Source: Pseudomonas beijingensis (lineage in GTDB: Bacteria; Pseudomonadota; Gammaproteobacteria; Pseudomonadales; Pseudomonadaceae). From it: a stretch of 64,000 nt of DNA. Where the stretch lies: NCBI RefSeq assembly GCF_030687295.1, contig NZ_CP117425.1, forward strand, positions 4,158,001 to 4,222,000, written 5' to 3'. The notes beneath the pieces were generated by a model that ran no database searches, was not told the DNA's origin, and saw only the letters and a program-made list of their open reading frames with translations. Shown one piece after another: positions 48,641-58,097 of the stretch; within the stretch, counting starts at the first letter, position 1; the number at the start of each line of letters is the position of its first letter. Made by a program: the position numbers and the translations under genes.

Positions 48641-49720
48641 TCAAAGCGCCATCGCAATAGCCTGCCCCACATCCTGAGTCGACCCCTGCCCCCCCAGATC
48701 AGGCGTAATCGGCCCCTCGGCAATCACCCGCTCGATAGCCCTGAGAATCCCATCATGAGCCGCACGATAACGCTCATCGCCATTACCCAAGAAGTCCAAC
48801 ATCAAAGCGCCAGACCAGATCATCGCAATCGGATTGGCAATATTGCGCCCATAGATATCCGGCGCCGAGCCATGAACCGGCTCAAACAACGAGGGAAAAC
48901 GTCGCTCCGGATCGAGATTGGCCGAAGGCGCGATGCCAATGGTACCGGCGCAGGCAGGCCCCAGGTCGGACAGGATGTCGCCGAACAGATTCGACGCCAC
49001 GACCACATCGAAACGATCGGGCTGAAGCACGAAACGCGCGCACAGGATGTCGATGTGTTGCTTGTCCCAGGTGACTTCGGGGTACTGCTGCGCCATGAGC
49101 GCCGTGCGTTCATCCCAGTACGGCATGCTGATGGAGATGCCGTTGGACTTGGTCGCTGCCGTCAGGCGTTTACGCGGCCGGGTTTGGGCCAAGTCGAAAG
49201 CGAACTTGAGAATGCGGTCCACGCCGCGGCGCGTGAACACCGATTCCTGCAGCACGAACTCATGCTCGGTGCCTTCGAACATCTTGCCGCCGATCGAGGA
49301 ATACTCGCCCTCGGTGTTTTCGCGGATCACCACGAAATCGATGTCTCCGGGCTCGCGCCCGGCCAGCGGGCATGGCACGCCGGGAAACAGCCGCACCGGT
49401 CGGATGTTCACGTATTGGTCGAAGTCCCGACGAAACTTCAGTAGCGAACCCCACAGGGAAATGTGATCCGGCACCTTGTCCGGCCAGCCCACGGCACCAA
49501 AATAAATCGCATCGAAGTCCTTGAGCTGCGCGAACCAGTCGTCAGGCATCATCTGCCCGTGTTCCAGGTAGTAATCGCAGTGAGCCCAGTCGAGCACTTC
49601 GATGCTCAAATCCAATTGCCATTTCTTCGCGGCCTGCTCCAATACCCGCAGACCTTCCGGCAAGACTTCCTTACCGATACCGTCGCCGGCAATCGCGGCG
49701 ATTCTGAATGGTTTGCTCAT
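48641..49720 (-). CDS. ttuC: Tartrate/D-malate dehydrogenase (isocitrate/IPM dehydrogenase family)
   Basis: A 359-residue NAD-dependent beta-decarboxylating dehydrogenase: IAAIAGDGIGKEVLPEGLRV at the start, VVIRENTEGEYSSIGGKMFE in the middle, and SNLFGDILSDLGPACAGTIG with the metal-binding Asps, then FEPVHGSAPDI. Best fits the tartrate dehydrogenase/decarboxylase or D-malate dehydrogenase group; substrate preference is uncertain. ATG at 49720 follows GAGGAGG; a TTG lies just before. 34 bases downstream of the aldehyde dehydrogenase. Confidence 0.85.
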   Translation of the reverse strand: MSKPFRIAAIAGDGIGKEVLPEGLRVLEQAAKKWQLDLSIEVLDWAHCDYYLEHGQMMPDDWFAQLKDFDAIYFGAVGWPDKVPDHISLWGSLLKFRRDFDQYVNIRPVRLFPGVPCPLAGREPGDIDFVVIRENTEGEYSSIGGKMFEGTEHEFVLQESVFTRRGVDRILKFAFDLAQTRPRKRLTAATKSNGISISMPYWDERTALMAQQYPEVTWDKQHIDILCARFVLQPDRFDVVVASNLFGDILSDLGPACAGTIGIAPSANLDPERRFPSLFEPVHGSAPDIYGRNIANPIAMIWSGALMLDFLGNGDERYRAAHDGILRAIERVIAEGPITPDLGGQGSTQDVGQAIAMAL

Positions 49721-49754
49721 CAACCGTGCCTCCTCTCTTCAAACGCTGACCGGA

Positions 49755-51212
49755 TCACAGCCCACCCATGTGGAAGGCTTTGACTTCAAGGAATTCGTCC
49801 AGGCCATATTTACTGCCTTCACGCCCCAGGCCCGATTGCTTGATACCGCCAAAGGGCGCGACGTCCATGGAAATGAGCCCGGTATTGAGACCGACCATGC
49901 CGAACTCCAGCGCCTCACCGAACCGCCATGAGCGGCGCAGATCCTGGGTGAAGAAATAAGCGGCCAAGCCATAAGGCGTTGCGTTGGCCCAGGCCAGCGC
50001 CTCTTCTTCAGTGCTAAAGCGCATCAGTGGCGCGACCGGACCGAAGGTTTCTTCGTTGGCCAGCAGCATCCCGGCATGGGTATCACCCAGCACTGTCGGC
50101 TGGACAAACTGGCTGTCGCCTTTGGGGATCTCACCACAGAGTAGACGAGCGCCCTGGCTCAACGCCTCGTCGATATGTCGAGCGACTTTATTGACCGCCG
50201 CCGCATTGATCAGCGGGCCTATGTTTACGCCGTCGTCCAGACCATCGCCGACCTTGAGTTTGCCCACCTCCTCCACCAGGCGTTCGGCGAAGCGCTCGTA
50301 GATCCCGTCCTGCACCAGAATCCGGTTGGCGCAGACGCAGGTCTGCCCGGCGTTGCGGAATTTGCTGAGCATGATGCCGGTCACGGCCTGCTCCAGGTCC
50401 GCGTCGTCGAACACGATGAACGGGGCGTTACCACCCAGCTCCAGGCTCAAGCGCTTGATGTGTTCGGCGCTCTGGCGCATCAGCAGACGACCGACCGCAG
50501 TGGACCCGGTGAAGGACAGTTTGCGCACTGTCGGGTTGCCGGTCAGTTCTTCCCCAATGCCTGCAGGCATGCCGGTGACGACGTTGAACACCCCGGCCGG
50601 AATGCCGACCCGTTCGGCCAGCACAGCCAGGGCCAGGGCCGACAGCGGGGTCAGGTCCGACGGTTTGACCACGATCGTACAACCGGCGGCCAGGGCTGGC
50701 GCGCACTTGCGGGTGATCATCGCGTTGGGGAAGTTCCACGGCGTGATCGCGGCGCAAACACCGACCGGTTGCTTGAGGGTCAGCAAGCGGCGATCACCGC
50801 TGGGGGCCTGGATGGTTTCGCCGTAGACCCGTCGGGCCTCTTCGGCAAACCATTTGACGAAGCTGGCACCGTAGCGAATTTCGCCCTGGGCTTCCGCCAG
50901 CGGCTTGCCCTGTTCACAGGTCAAGATCAACGCCAGGTCGTCGAGGTTGTCGATCATCGCCTGATACCAGCGATCCAGCAACGCCGCCCGCTCCGCCGCC
51001 GGACGTGCACGCCAGGCCGGCCAGGCACGGTCGGCGGCTTCGACGGCGCGCCGGGTTTCATTGCCTTGTATCGCCGGCACCCGGGCGAGTACCTCGCCAG
51101 TGGCCGGGTTGGTGATGTCCAAGGTGGCGGCATTGTCGGCGCCGACCCATTGACCGTCGATGTAAGCGAGTTCTACCAGCAGGCTGGGATCTTTCAGGCG
51201 ATTCTTGAGCAT
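49755..51212 (-). CDS. gabD: NAD(P)-dependent succinate-semialdehyde-type aldehyde dehydrogenase
   Basis: A 485-residue aldehyde dehydrogenase of the usual length. Catalytic Glu in LSLELGGNAPFIVFDDAD and Cys in FRNAGQTCVCANRILVQ; cofactor Asn/Lys in TPWNFPNAMITRK. The end (VAPFGGIKQSGLGREGSKYG) is typical of GabD-type enzymes, which oxidise succinate semialdehyde to succinate. Two direct copies of ATGCTGAAAA 30 bases apart lie upstream. In this cluster it may instead oxidise an aldehyde from the FAD oxidases (inference). Confidence 0.85.
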   Translation of the reverse strand: MLKNRLKDPSLLVELAYIDGQWVGADNAATLDITNPATGEVLARVPAIQGNETRRAVEAADRAWPAWRARPAAERAALLDRWYQAMIDNLDDLALILTCEQGKPLAEAQGEIRYGASFVKWFAEEARRVYGETIQAPSGDRRLLTLKQPVGVCAAITPWNFPNAMITRKCAPALAAGCTIVVKPSDLTPLSALALAVLAERVGIPAGVFNVVTGMPAGIGEELTGNPTVRKLSFTGSTAVGRLLMRQSAEHIKRLSLELGGNAPFIVFDDADLEQAVTGIMLSKFRNAGQTCVCANRILVQDGIYERFAERLVEEVGKLKVGDGLDDGVNIGPLINAAAVNKVARHIDEALSQGARLLCGEIPKGDSQFVQPTVLGDTHAGMLLANEETFGPVAPLMRFSTEEEALAWANATPYGLAAYFFTQDLRRSWRFGEALEFGMVGLNTGLISMDVAPFGGIKQSGLGREGSKYGLDEFLEVKAFHMGGL

Positions 51213-51268
51213 GACGTCGAGTCCTGTTTTGAGACAGCCTTCAGTCTATTGTTTCGCCCTGGACGAGG

Positions 51269-51308
51269 ATGCTGAAAACGCCGGCCCTACAGCCGTGAAT
51301 GCTGAAAA
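51269..51308. promoter_or_regulatory. Direct repeats upstream of the aldehyde dehydrogenase
   Basis: ATGCTGAAAA occurs at 51269-51278 and 51299-51308, 30 bases apart (about three helical turns), 57 bases upstream of the dehydrogenase start. Possible regulator sites; no matching regulator is adjacent. Confidence 0.35.
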
Positions 51309-51429
51309 TCAGCCTTCGACGGCATGCTCTACTGTGGGTGAGGAATGATCGCCGTGAGCTTCGATCAGACGATGAAGCGCATGGGATTGCAGGCGTGGTG
51401 ACGCAATGATCTATCAGGTAAACGGAACA

Positions 51430-52587
51430 CTAGCTGTGCATCGAGCCCAGCAAGCCTTGCAAGAAGCGCTCGCCAGCGACCATCTGACTGATCTCGATGA
51501 ACTCGTCAGGCTTGTGCGCCTGTTCTATCGAGCCTGGGCCGCAGACCACCACCGGCACATCCAGGCGTTGTTTGAACAACCCGCCTTCGGTGCCGAACGA
51601 GACTTTGGCTGTGCCGGTGTCCGGGGCGGCAAAATTTTTCAGGAACCGCACCGCTTCGACGCTCGGGTGGGTATCGAGGCCCGGGTAGACATTCAGAGTC
51701 TCGATCTCGATAGCGGCCACGCTGGAGAGCTTCTTGGCTTCGCGCACGATCAGTTCCGCCCGCTCGCGCATCTGCTCCAGGAACCCGTCCAGGTCGTCCG
51801 CCGGCAAGTTACGCACTTCGAAGTCCAGGGTGCACAAGTTAGGCACGATGTTCAGCGCCTTGCCGCCGACAATCTGGCCAACATGCACGGTGCTGTAGGG
51901 CACGTCGTAATCGCTATCCCGTGCGCCCTGCTCTTGCAACTGCTGCTGGCTCAGGCGCAGCGCGGCGATGAAATCGCAAGCCACATGAATCGCATTGACC
52001 GAGCGCGGCGCCAGGGAGGAATGCGCTTCCAACCCGCGACAGTACGTACGGTAAGAACCCTTGCCCTTGTGCCCGAGCACGAACTGCATATTGGTCGGCT
52101 CGCCGATGACGCACAGAAACGGGCGAACCGGTGCCAGGTGCAGCACATCGAGCAAACGACGCACGCCCACGCAACCGATCTCTTCGTCATGGGACAGTGC
52201 CAATTGCAATGGCCGGCGCAATGGCTGCTCGGTGGCATCGAGCATGGCGTCGATCGCCAGGGCGATAAAGCCCTTCATGTCGCAACTGCCGCGGCCATAG
52301 ATCCGCCCGTCCTGCACCGTCGCCTCAAACGCCGGAAAGGTCCAGGCCTGCCCCGCCGCCGGCACCACGTCGGTATGCCCCGACAGCAAGATTCCCGGCA
52401 CGTCCCGTGGCCCGGTGCTGGCAAACAGATTGGCTTTCTTGCCGCTTTCGTCTTTGACGATCAGTGACTCGATGCCCTTGGTCAGCAACAGATCGCGCAC
52501 GTACTCGATCAAGGCCATGTTCGACTCTGAAGAGACAGTGTCGAAAGCCATCAACCGTTTGAGAATCTCCAATACACGGGGTTTCAT
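51430..52587 (-). CDS. argE: M20 peptidase family deacylase, acetylornithine deacetylase-like
   Basis: A 385-residue M20 metallohydrolase. Zinc ligands and catalytic residues are visible in ILLSGHTDVVPAAG, IYGRGSCDMKGFIALAIDAM and LALSHDEEIGCVGVRRL. A dimerisation domain lies at ~170-290. Resembles ArgE, which releases acetate from N-acetylornithine, but beside a peptide-type ABC transporter and FAD oxidases it may cleave a different N-acyl or amide compound. The ATG at 52587 follows AAGG; it lies 70 bases after the ABC ATPase gene. Confidence 0.8.
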   Translation of the reverse strand: MKPRVLEILKRLMAFDTVSSESNMALIEYVRDLLLTKGIESLIVKDESGKKANLFASTGPRDVPGILLSGHTDVVPAAGQAWTFPAFEATVQDGRIYGRGSCDMKGFIALAIDAMLDATEQPLRRPLQLALSHDEEIGCVGVRRLLDVLHLAPVRPFLCVIGEPTNMQFVLGHKGKGSYRTYCRGLEAHSSLAPRSVNAIHVACDFIAALRLSQQQLQEQGARDSDYDVPYSTVHVGQIVGGKALNIVPNLCTLDFEVRNLPADDLDGFLEQMRERAELIVREAKKLSSVAAIEIETLNVYPGLDTHPSVEAVRFLKNFAAPDTGTAKVSFGTEGGLFKQRLDVPVVVCGPGSIEQAHKPDEFIEISQMVAGERFLQGLLGSMHS

Positions 52588-52657
52588 GAGGCCTTGCTCC
52601 GTTGCTCGACTGAAGAGGAAAAACGCTTGATGTCGACCAGCCTGACAAAACGCCTGT

Positions 52658-54499
52658 TCATGCATACGCCGCCACGGTCACGTTAGTGGACTGCTGGGTC
52701 TTCATCAATTCGGCACTGTCGTGGTGGCAAAGGATTTCACTGCCGCCGACAATCATCCGACGCTCCGGTGCGACACAGTTGCACAGGCCGTCGACCCGCA
52801 CCGGGCAGCGACTGAGGAAGGTGCACAGCCCGGGTACGTTGGCTTTCGGGCCGATGGACGGCAGCGTCTGGCAGGTCGTTGCCCCGCAGGTTTCCAGCCA
52901 GCCCTGGCGCAGTTCCGGTACGGAATGGATCAACAAGTCGGTATACGGATGGAACGGCGCCTCGGCATAGGATTGGCGGCTACCGGCCTGGATCTTGTGG
53001 CCGCTGTACATCACCACGATGTCGTCGCACAAGGCCCGCACGGTGGAGATGTCGTGGCTGATGAACAGATAGGACACCCCCAGTTGCTGGCGTAGATCGC
53101 GCAGCAGTTCGAGAATCGCCGCACCGACCACGGTATCCAGCGCCGAAGTCACCTCGTCGCAGAGAATCAGGTCCGGCTTGGCTGCCAGGGCTCGGGCCAG
53201 GTTGACCCGTTGCTTCTGCCCGCCGGACAGCTCGTTCGGACGTCGGTCCGCCATTGTGCGGGGCAAGCGAACGAGGTCGAGCAATTCGCCGATACGCTCG
53301 CGCAAAGCCGCGCCCTTGAGGCCGAAATACATCTTCAGTGGACGGCTGAGGATCGTGCTGACGCTGTGCATCGGGTTGAGGGCGGTGTCGGCATTCTGGA
53401 AGACCATTTGAATGCGTCGGAACTGCTCGTTCGTGCGCGACGACAGGCTGCCGCCCAGGGGGTGGCCATCGAACGTCAACCCGCCCAGGGCCGGCACCAA
53501 CAATCCGGCCACCACCCGTGCCAGGGTCGATTTGCCAGAGCCCGATTCACCGATGACGCCGATGGCCTGGCCCCTGCGAACCGTCAGGTCAATGTCTTCC
53601 AGCACGCGAATGGCGGGCATGCCCTGGGCATCTTTATTGCCGTAGCCAGCGGTCAGCCCCTGGATGGTCAGCAATGGCGTGTCTTGGGCGATGTCGCTCG
53701 GCGGACGGATCGTCGTGTCCGGCCGCGCCGCCGCCAACAAGCTGCGGGTGTATTCGTGGGCTGGGCCCTTGAGCAACGGTGCCGTGGCGCTGTGTTCGAA
53801 GATTTCGCCGCCATTGAGCACCACGATCTGGTCAGCCATCTGCGCCACCACCGCCAGGTCGTGGGACACATATACGGCCGTGGCCCCACGCTCACGGACC
53901 ACCCGTTTGAAGGCCCGCAGCACATCGATCTGGGTGGTCACATCCAAGGCCGTGGTCGGCTCGTCGAGCACCACCAGCAACGGATCGCTGATCAGCGCCA
54001 TGGCCGCCATCACCCGTTGCAGTTGCCCGCCAGACACCTGATGAGGGTAGCGTTGGCCAATGCGCTCAGGGTCAGGCAAGGCCAGGTCGCGGAACAGCTC
54101 GATGGCCTTGGCCTCAAGCACGGCCCGGCTGCCCAGATCATGAATCAGCGCGCCCTCCACTACTTGATCGATCAGTTTTTTCGCCGGGTTGAACGCCGCT
54201 GCGGCGCTTTGGGCAATATAGGACACCCGATTGCCGCGCAACTTCTGCAATTGGCTTTCGCTCAGCGCCAGCATGTCATGCTCGCCGATTTGCACGACGC
54301 CGCCCGCCAGCCGACAACCGCGTCGGGCATAACCGAGCAGTGCCAGGGCAATGGTGGTCTTGCCGGAACCTGACTCGCCGATCAACGCCAACACTTCGCC
54401 CTTTTGCAGGGAGAAGCTGACGCCCTTGACGATGTCCACTTCACCGCGCTCGCCACAGGCGACCACTCGCAGGTCCTGTACTCGAATCAATTCGCTCAT
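52658..54499 (-). CDS. Fused double ABC ATPase (Opp/Dpp type)
   Basis: A 613-residue protein with two complete nucleotide-binding domains. The first (~1-260) has GESGSGKTT, VSGGQLQRV and LVVLDEPTTALD. The second (~270-540) has GESGSGKST, LSGGQKQRV and LILCDEVTSALD. The C-terminal extension (~540-600, CTFLSRCPVRVDGLC) is typical of the oligopeptide subfamily. It drives import with the two permeases; the fusion replaces the usual DppD plus DppF. Starts one base after the permease stop. Confidence 0.93.
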   Translation of the reverse strand: MSELIRVQDLRVVACGERGEVDIVKGVSFSLQKGEVLALIGESGSGKTTIALALLGYARRGCRLAGGVVQIGEHDMLALSESQLQKLRGNRVSYIAQSAAAAFNPAKKLIDQVVEGALIHDLGSRAVLEAKAIELFRDLALPDPERIGQRYPHQVSGGQLQRVMAAMALISDPLLVVLDEPTTALDVTTQIDVLRAFKRVVRERGATAVYVSHDLAVVAQMADQIVVLNGGEIFEHSATAPLLKGPAHEYTRSLLAAARPDTTIRPPSDIAQDTPLLTIQGLTAGYGNKDAQGMPAIRVLEDIDLTVRRGQAIGVIGESGSGKSTLARVVAGLLVPALGGLTFDGHPLGGSLSSRTNEQFRRIQMVFQNADTALNPMHSVSTILSRPLKMYFGLKGAALRERIGELLDLVRLPRTMADRRPNELSGGQKQRVNLARALAAKPDLILCDEVTSALDTVVGAAILELLRDLRQQLGVSYLFISHDISTVRALCDDIVVMYSGHKIQAGSRQSYAEAPFHPYTDLLIHSVPELRQGWLETCGATTCQTLPSIGPKANVPGLCTFLSRCPVRVDGLCNCVAPERRMIVGGSEILCHHDSAELMKTQQSTNVTVAAYA

Positions 54500-54500
54500 T

Positions 54501-55376
54501 TCAATGGCCTCCCGAACGTCGGCTACGTCGCGACGACAACCGGTCGATGAACAGATTCACGCCGATGGTCAGGGTGCCGATGGCCAAGGCCGGAATCACA
54601 ATGGCCGGCGCGCCCTGATTGAGGCCACCGATGTTCTCGCGCACCAGTGAGCCCAGGTCGGCATCCGGTGGTTGCACGCCCAGTCCCAGGAAACTCATGC
54701 CACTGAGCAGCAGCACGATGAAACCAAAGCGCAGTCCCAAGTCCGCCAGCACCGGGTTGAGTATGTTCGGCAGGATTTCCACGCAAGCGATGTACAGCCG
54801 GCGCTCGCCACGAGTGCGGGCCACTTGCACGTACTCCAGCGCTTCGATGTTCACCGCCATGCTGCGGGCGATGCGGAAAGCTCCGGGGGTGTAGCTCAAC
54901 ACCGCCGTGCAGATCAGCAAGGTGACCGAGGAGCCGAAGGCCGAAACCATGATCAACGCCAGCATCTTGCTGGGGATCGAAATGAACGCATCCATCAGGC
55001 GACTGATCAGCTCATCCAGCCACTTTGGCGACACCACCGACAACAGTGCCAGACTGGTTCCCAGGGTGCTGGACAGCACCGCGGCCACCAACGCCAGGCC
55101 GACGGTGAAGCGTGCGCCGACAAGGATCCGGCTAAGCATGTCGCGGCCCAGGTAATCGGTGCCGAACGGGTACGTCGCGCTGAGGCTGTCGAAGACGTTG
55201 TCAGAGACCACCTCCCCCACTGGATGCGGCGCCAGCCACGGGCCGAAGATGGCCACCAGCAACCAGAGCACACACATCGCGGCGCCAACCAGGCCAAGCC
55301 AGGACTTGGCGTGGGCGTCTTTGCCCAGCCCCAGCGCAACGGCCGCCGTCGGGGACTTCACAATGAGGTTGTTCAT
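54501..55376 (-). CDS. ABC transporter permease (DppC/OppC type)
   Basis: A 291-residue inner-membrane permease with about six helices. The N-terminal part (SWLGLVGAAMCVLWLLVAIF ... YPFGTDYLGRDMLSRIL) is characteristic of the C-type subunit, and the coupling loop is QVARTRGERRLYIACVEILP. The start overlaps the upstream permease by four bases (ATGA). A longer open frame to 55754 is not supported. Confidence 0.92.
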   Translation of the reverse strand: MNNLIVKSPTAAVALGLGKDAHAKSWLGLVGAAMCVLWLLVAIFGPWLAPHPVGEVVSDNVFDSLSATYPFGTDYLGRDMLSRILVGARFTVGLALVAAVLSSTLGTSLALLSVVSPKWLDELISRLMDAFISIPSKMLALIMVSAFGSSVTLLICTAVLSYTPGAFRIARSMAVNIEALEYVQVARTRGERRLYIACVEILPNILNPVLADLGLRFGFIVLLLSGMSFLGLGVQPPDADLGSLVRENIGGLNQGAPAIVIPALAIGTLTIGVNLFIDRLSSRRSRRSGGH

Positions 55377-56329
55377 TGGTTTCTCAGCCTCGGGTTGGAA
55401 AGAATCGCGCACAGGTCGGCAATCAACACCAACCCCAGGTACGCCGTACAAAACAACATGGTGCAGGCTTGAACCAGGGCCATGTCGCGGTTGGTCACGG
55501 CATCGACCATCAGGCTGGCGATGCCGGGGTAGTTGAAGATCGTTTCCACAATCACCACCCCGCCCAACAGGTAGGACAGGCTCAGGGCGATGGCATTGGC
55601 GATGGGGCCAATGGCATTGGGCAAGGCATGCCGAAGCACGATCCGGATATTGCTCACACCCTTGAGCCGGGCCATTTCCACGTAAGGGCTGTCGAGCTGA
55701 TCGATCACCGCCGCCCGGGTCATGCGCGACATTTGCGCAACAATCACACAGCACAACGTCATCACCGGCAACGCGTAGGTGCGCATGAATTGCCAGGGTG
55801 AGGTGATGTCACTGGCGTAGGACAGTGCCGACAACCAGCCCAGGTTCACCGCGAATATCAACACCGCCAAGGTGGCGACCAGGAATTCCGGCACCGCCAC
55901 CATGGTCAAGGTGAAAAAACTCAGGAAGCTGTCGATGCGCCCGCCTCGGCCCATCGCTGAACCGATACCCAGGGTCAACGCCACAGGCACCGACACCAAC
56001 GCCGTGGCAGCCGCCAGCATCAAGGTGTTGGGGACCCGGCCGGCCATCAGATCGATGACCGGCATGGCGTTGGACATCGACATGCCCATGTCACCGCTGA
56101 GCAGGCTTGTCAGCCAGTGCAGGTAACGCAACACACCGGGCTGGTCCAAGCCCATTTTCATCCGCAGGGCCGCCACTTGTTCCGGCGTGGCGAACTGCCC
56201 CAGCGCCTGTTGCGCCGCGTCCCCCGGCAGCACCGCCGTGATGGCGAACACCACCATGGAGACAATCAACAAGGTCACGGCCGCCGCCCCGAGGCGGCGG
56301 CCGATCAACCAGAGTGTGTTGCTATTCAT
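55373..56329 (-). CDS. ABC transporter permease (DppB/OppB type)
   Basis: A 318-residue permease with about six helices. The N-terminus LIGRRLGAAAVTLLIVSMVV and the loop LDQPGVLRYLHWLTSLLSGD are typical of the B-type subunit, and the coupling loop is EMARLKGVSNIRIVLRHALP. Two ATGs (56332, 56329) precede the conserved start; the second is better spaced from GAGGG. It overlaps the C-type permease by four bases. Confidence 0.92.
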   Translation of the reverse strand: MNSNTLWLIGRRLGAAAVTLLIVSMVVFAITAVLPGDAAQQALGQFATPEQVAALRMKMGLDQPGVLRYLHWLTSLLSGDMGMSMSNAMPVIDLMAGRVPNTLMLAAATALVSVPVALTLGIGSAMGRGGRIDSFLSFFTLTMVAVPEFLVATLAVLIFAVNLGWLSALSYASDITSPWQFMRTYALPVMTLCCVIVAQMSRMTRAAVIDQLDSPYVEMARLKGVSNIRIVLRHALPNAIGPIANAIALSLSYLLGGVVIVETIFNYPGIASLMVDAVTNRDMALVQACTMLFCTAYLGLVLIADLCAILSNPRLRNQ

Positions 56330-56369
56330 CATCCGACCCTCATGCAATATGGCCCAGACCCGACGCTCA

Positions 56370-58016
56370 TCAGGCGTCCAGCCAGACTTGCTCGGCAAAC
56401 ATGTAGCCCATGAAACCGCCCAGAGGGTTGGCGCCATAGCCTTTGACGCGCTGATCGGCGCCGTCGATGTTGCTGATAAACACCGGTACGCCGATACCGC
56501 TGTGCTCATGCACCAGCACTTGCATGTCGGCGTACATCTTGCCGCGCTTGGCCTCGTCGGTTTCGCCCCGAGCCTGTATCAACAACTGGTCGAACTGTTC
56601 GTTTTTCCAACCGGATTCATTCCATGGTGCGGTCGACTGGAAAAACTGCGAGAACAGCATGTCGGCATTCGGGCGCGGGTTGATGTTGCCAAAACTCAGC
56701 GGGTGCTTGGCCCAGTGGTTGGACCAGTAGCCATCGCTCGGCAGGCGGTTGACGTTGAGTTTGAGCCCCGCCTCCTTGGCAGATTGCTGCAGCAACACCG
56801 CGACGTCCACCGAGCCGGTCGCCGCTGGCGAGCACATCAACGGCATGGTGATGTTTTCCATGCCAGCCTTCTTGAGCAGGAACTTGGCTTGTTCCGGATC
56901 GTAAGCCCGTTGTGGCAATTCGGCGTTGTAGAAGCGGGCACCGGGGGCGATCGGATGATCGTTGCCGACCCTGGCGTAGCCCCGGAAAATCGCCGACTTG
57001 ATCTGCTCCCGGTCCAGCAGCAACTTCATGGCCTGGGTGAATTCCGGGCTTTTACCTGGCATCTGGTCCTGACGGATGATCAGGTCGGTGTAGTTGCCCG
57101 ACGGTGAGTCAATGACCTGGTGCTTGGCGCTGGCCTTGATGCGGGTCGTCGAGCGTGGGTTGACCTCGTTGACGATGTGCACGTCCCCCGACAGCAGCGC
57201 GTTGATCCGTGACGACTCGTCGGCAATGCCGATGAATTCGATCTCGTCCAGGTACGGCAAGCCGGGTTTCCAGTAGTTGGTATTGCGCACACCAATGGAG
57301 CGCACCCCGGGCTTGAACTCCTTGACCTTGAACGGACCGGTACCGATGCCCTGGCTGAAATCGCTGGTGCCCTCGGGCACGATCAACATGTGCGAAACGG
57401 CCAGGATCGATGGCAGTTCGGCGTTGGGGCCGCTCAACTGTATCTGCACTTCGTGGGTGCCGACGGCTTTGACGTCGGCGAACTGCGACGCCAGCGGCAG
57501 GACCTTGGAACCGGTGATCGGGTCCTTGTGCCGCAGCAGCGAAAACACCACGTCGGCGGCGGTCAGTGCCTTGCCATTGTGGAAGGTCACTTCCTTGCGC
57601 AGGCTGATCACCCAAAGCGTGGCGTCAGTGGTTTCGATGCGCTCGGCCAGCTCCAGTTGCGGCACCATATGGCTGTCGAAACGCGTCAGCCCGTTATAGA
57701 ACATGTAATGGCGCACATAGTCGGTGGACGATGAACCCTTGGCCGGGTCCAGGGTGTCAGCGGTGGAGCTGGTCGAGCCTGCGACGCGAATGCGACCACC
57801 AGGCTTGCCTTTGCCAGGGGTGGCGGCCTCTTCATCGGCGAACAGCTTGCCGGCGGCGCCGAACAGGCTACCCGCGCCCGCCACGGCCACACCGGCCAAT
57901 CCCAGCATTTGCAATGCATTGCGGCGTGACATGCCGCGATTGAGCCCTTCAAAGATGCGCAGACTTTCCGTACCTGTTATCAGCTGGGTGTCGATACTGT
58001 TTTTTTTGTCAGTCAT
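56370..58016 (-). CDS. ABC transporter substrate-binding protein, family 5, Tat-exported
   Basis: A 548-residue solute-binding protein of the peptide/nickel type (SBP_bac_5): GGRIRVAGSTSSTADTLDPA near the mature start, LAERIETTDATLWVISLRKE, and GTGPFKVKEFKPG. Residues ~28-60 hold a twin-arginine signal (MSRRNALQMLGLAGVAVAGA), so it is likely exported folded. The substrate may be a peptide, opine or amine conjugate. First of the transporter genes; FAD oxidase lies 81 bases upstream. Confidence 0.92.
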   Translation of the reverse strand: MTDKKNSIDTQLITGTESLRIFEGLNRGMSRRNALQMLGLAGVAVAGAGSLFGAAGKLFADEEAATPGKGKPGGRIRVAGSTSSTADTLDPAKGSSSTDYVRHYMFYNGLTRFDSHMVPQLELAERIETTDATLWVISLRKEVTFHNGKALTAADVVFSLLRHKDPITGSKVLPLASQFADVKAVGTHEVQIQLSGPNAELPSILAVSHMLIVPEGTSDFSQGIGTGPFKVKEFKPGVRSIGVRNTNYWKPGLPYLDEIEFIGIADESSRINALLSGDVHIVNEVNPRSTTRIKASAKHQVIDSPSGNYTDLIIRQDQMPGKSPEFTQAMKLLLDREQIKSAIFRGYARVGNDHPIAPGARFYNAELPQRAYDPEQAKFLLKKAGMENITMPLMCSPAATGSVDVAVLLQQSAKEAGLKLNVNRLPSDGYWSNHWAKHPLSFGNINPRPNADMLFSQFFQSTAPWNESGWKNEQFDQLLIQARGETDEAKRGKMYADMQVLVHEHSGIGVPVFISNIDGADQRVKGYGANPLGGFMGYMFAEQVWLDA

Positions 58017-58097
58017 GTCAGTTCTACCTTTCGCAAGTGATAAGGCTCGATTGCTCGCAATTAACGCAATGTGTTGAACGTGAAGCGTCCTCGCAAC

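Noticed and set aside
55380..55754. N-terminal extension of the DppC-type permease
   Set aside because: It overlaps the upstream permease gene fully; the ATG at 55376 with ATGA overlap is the normal start.
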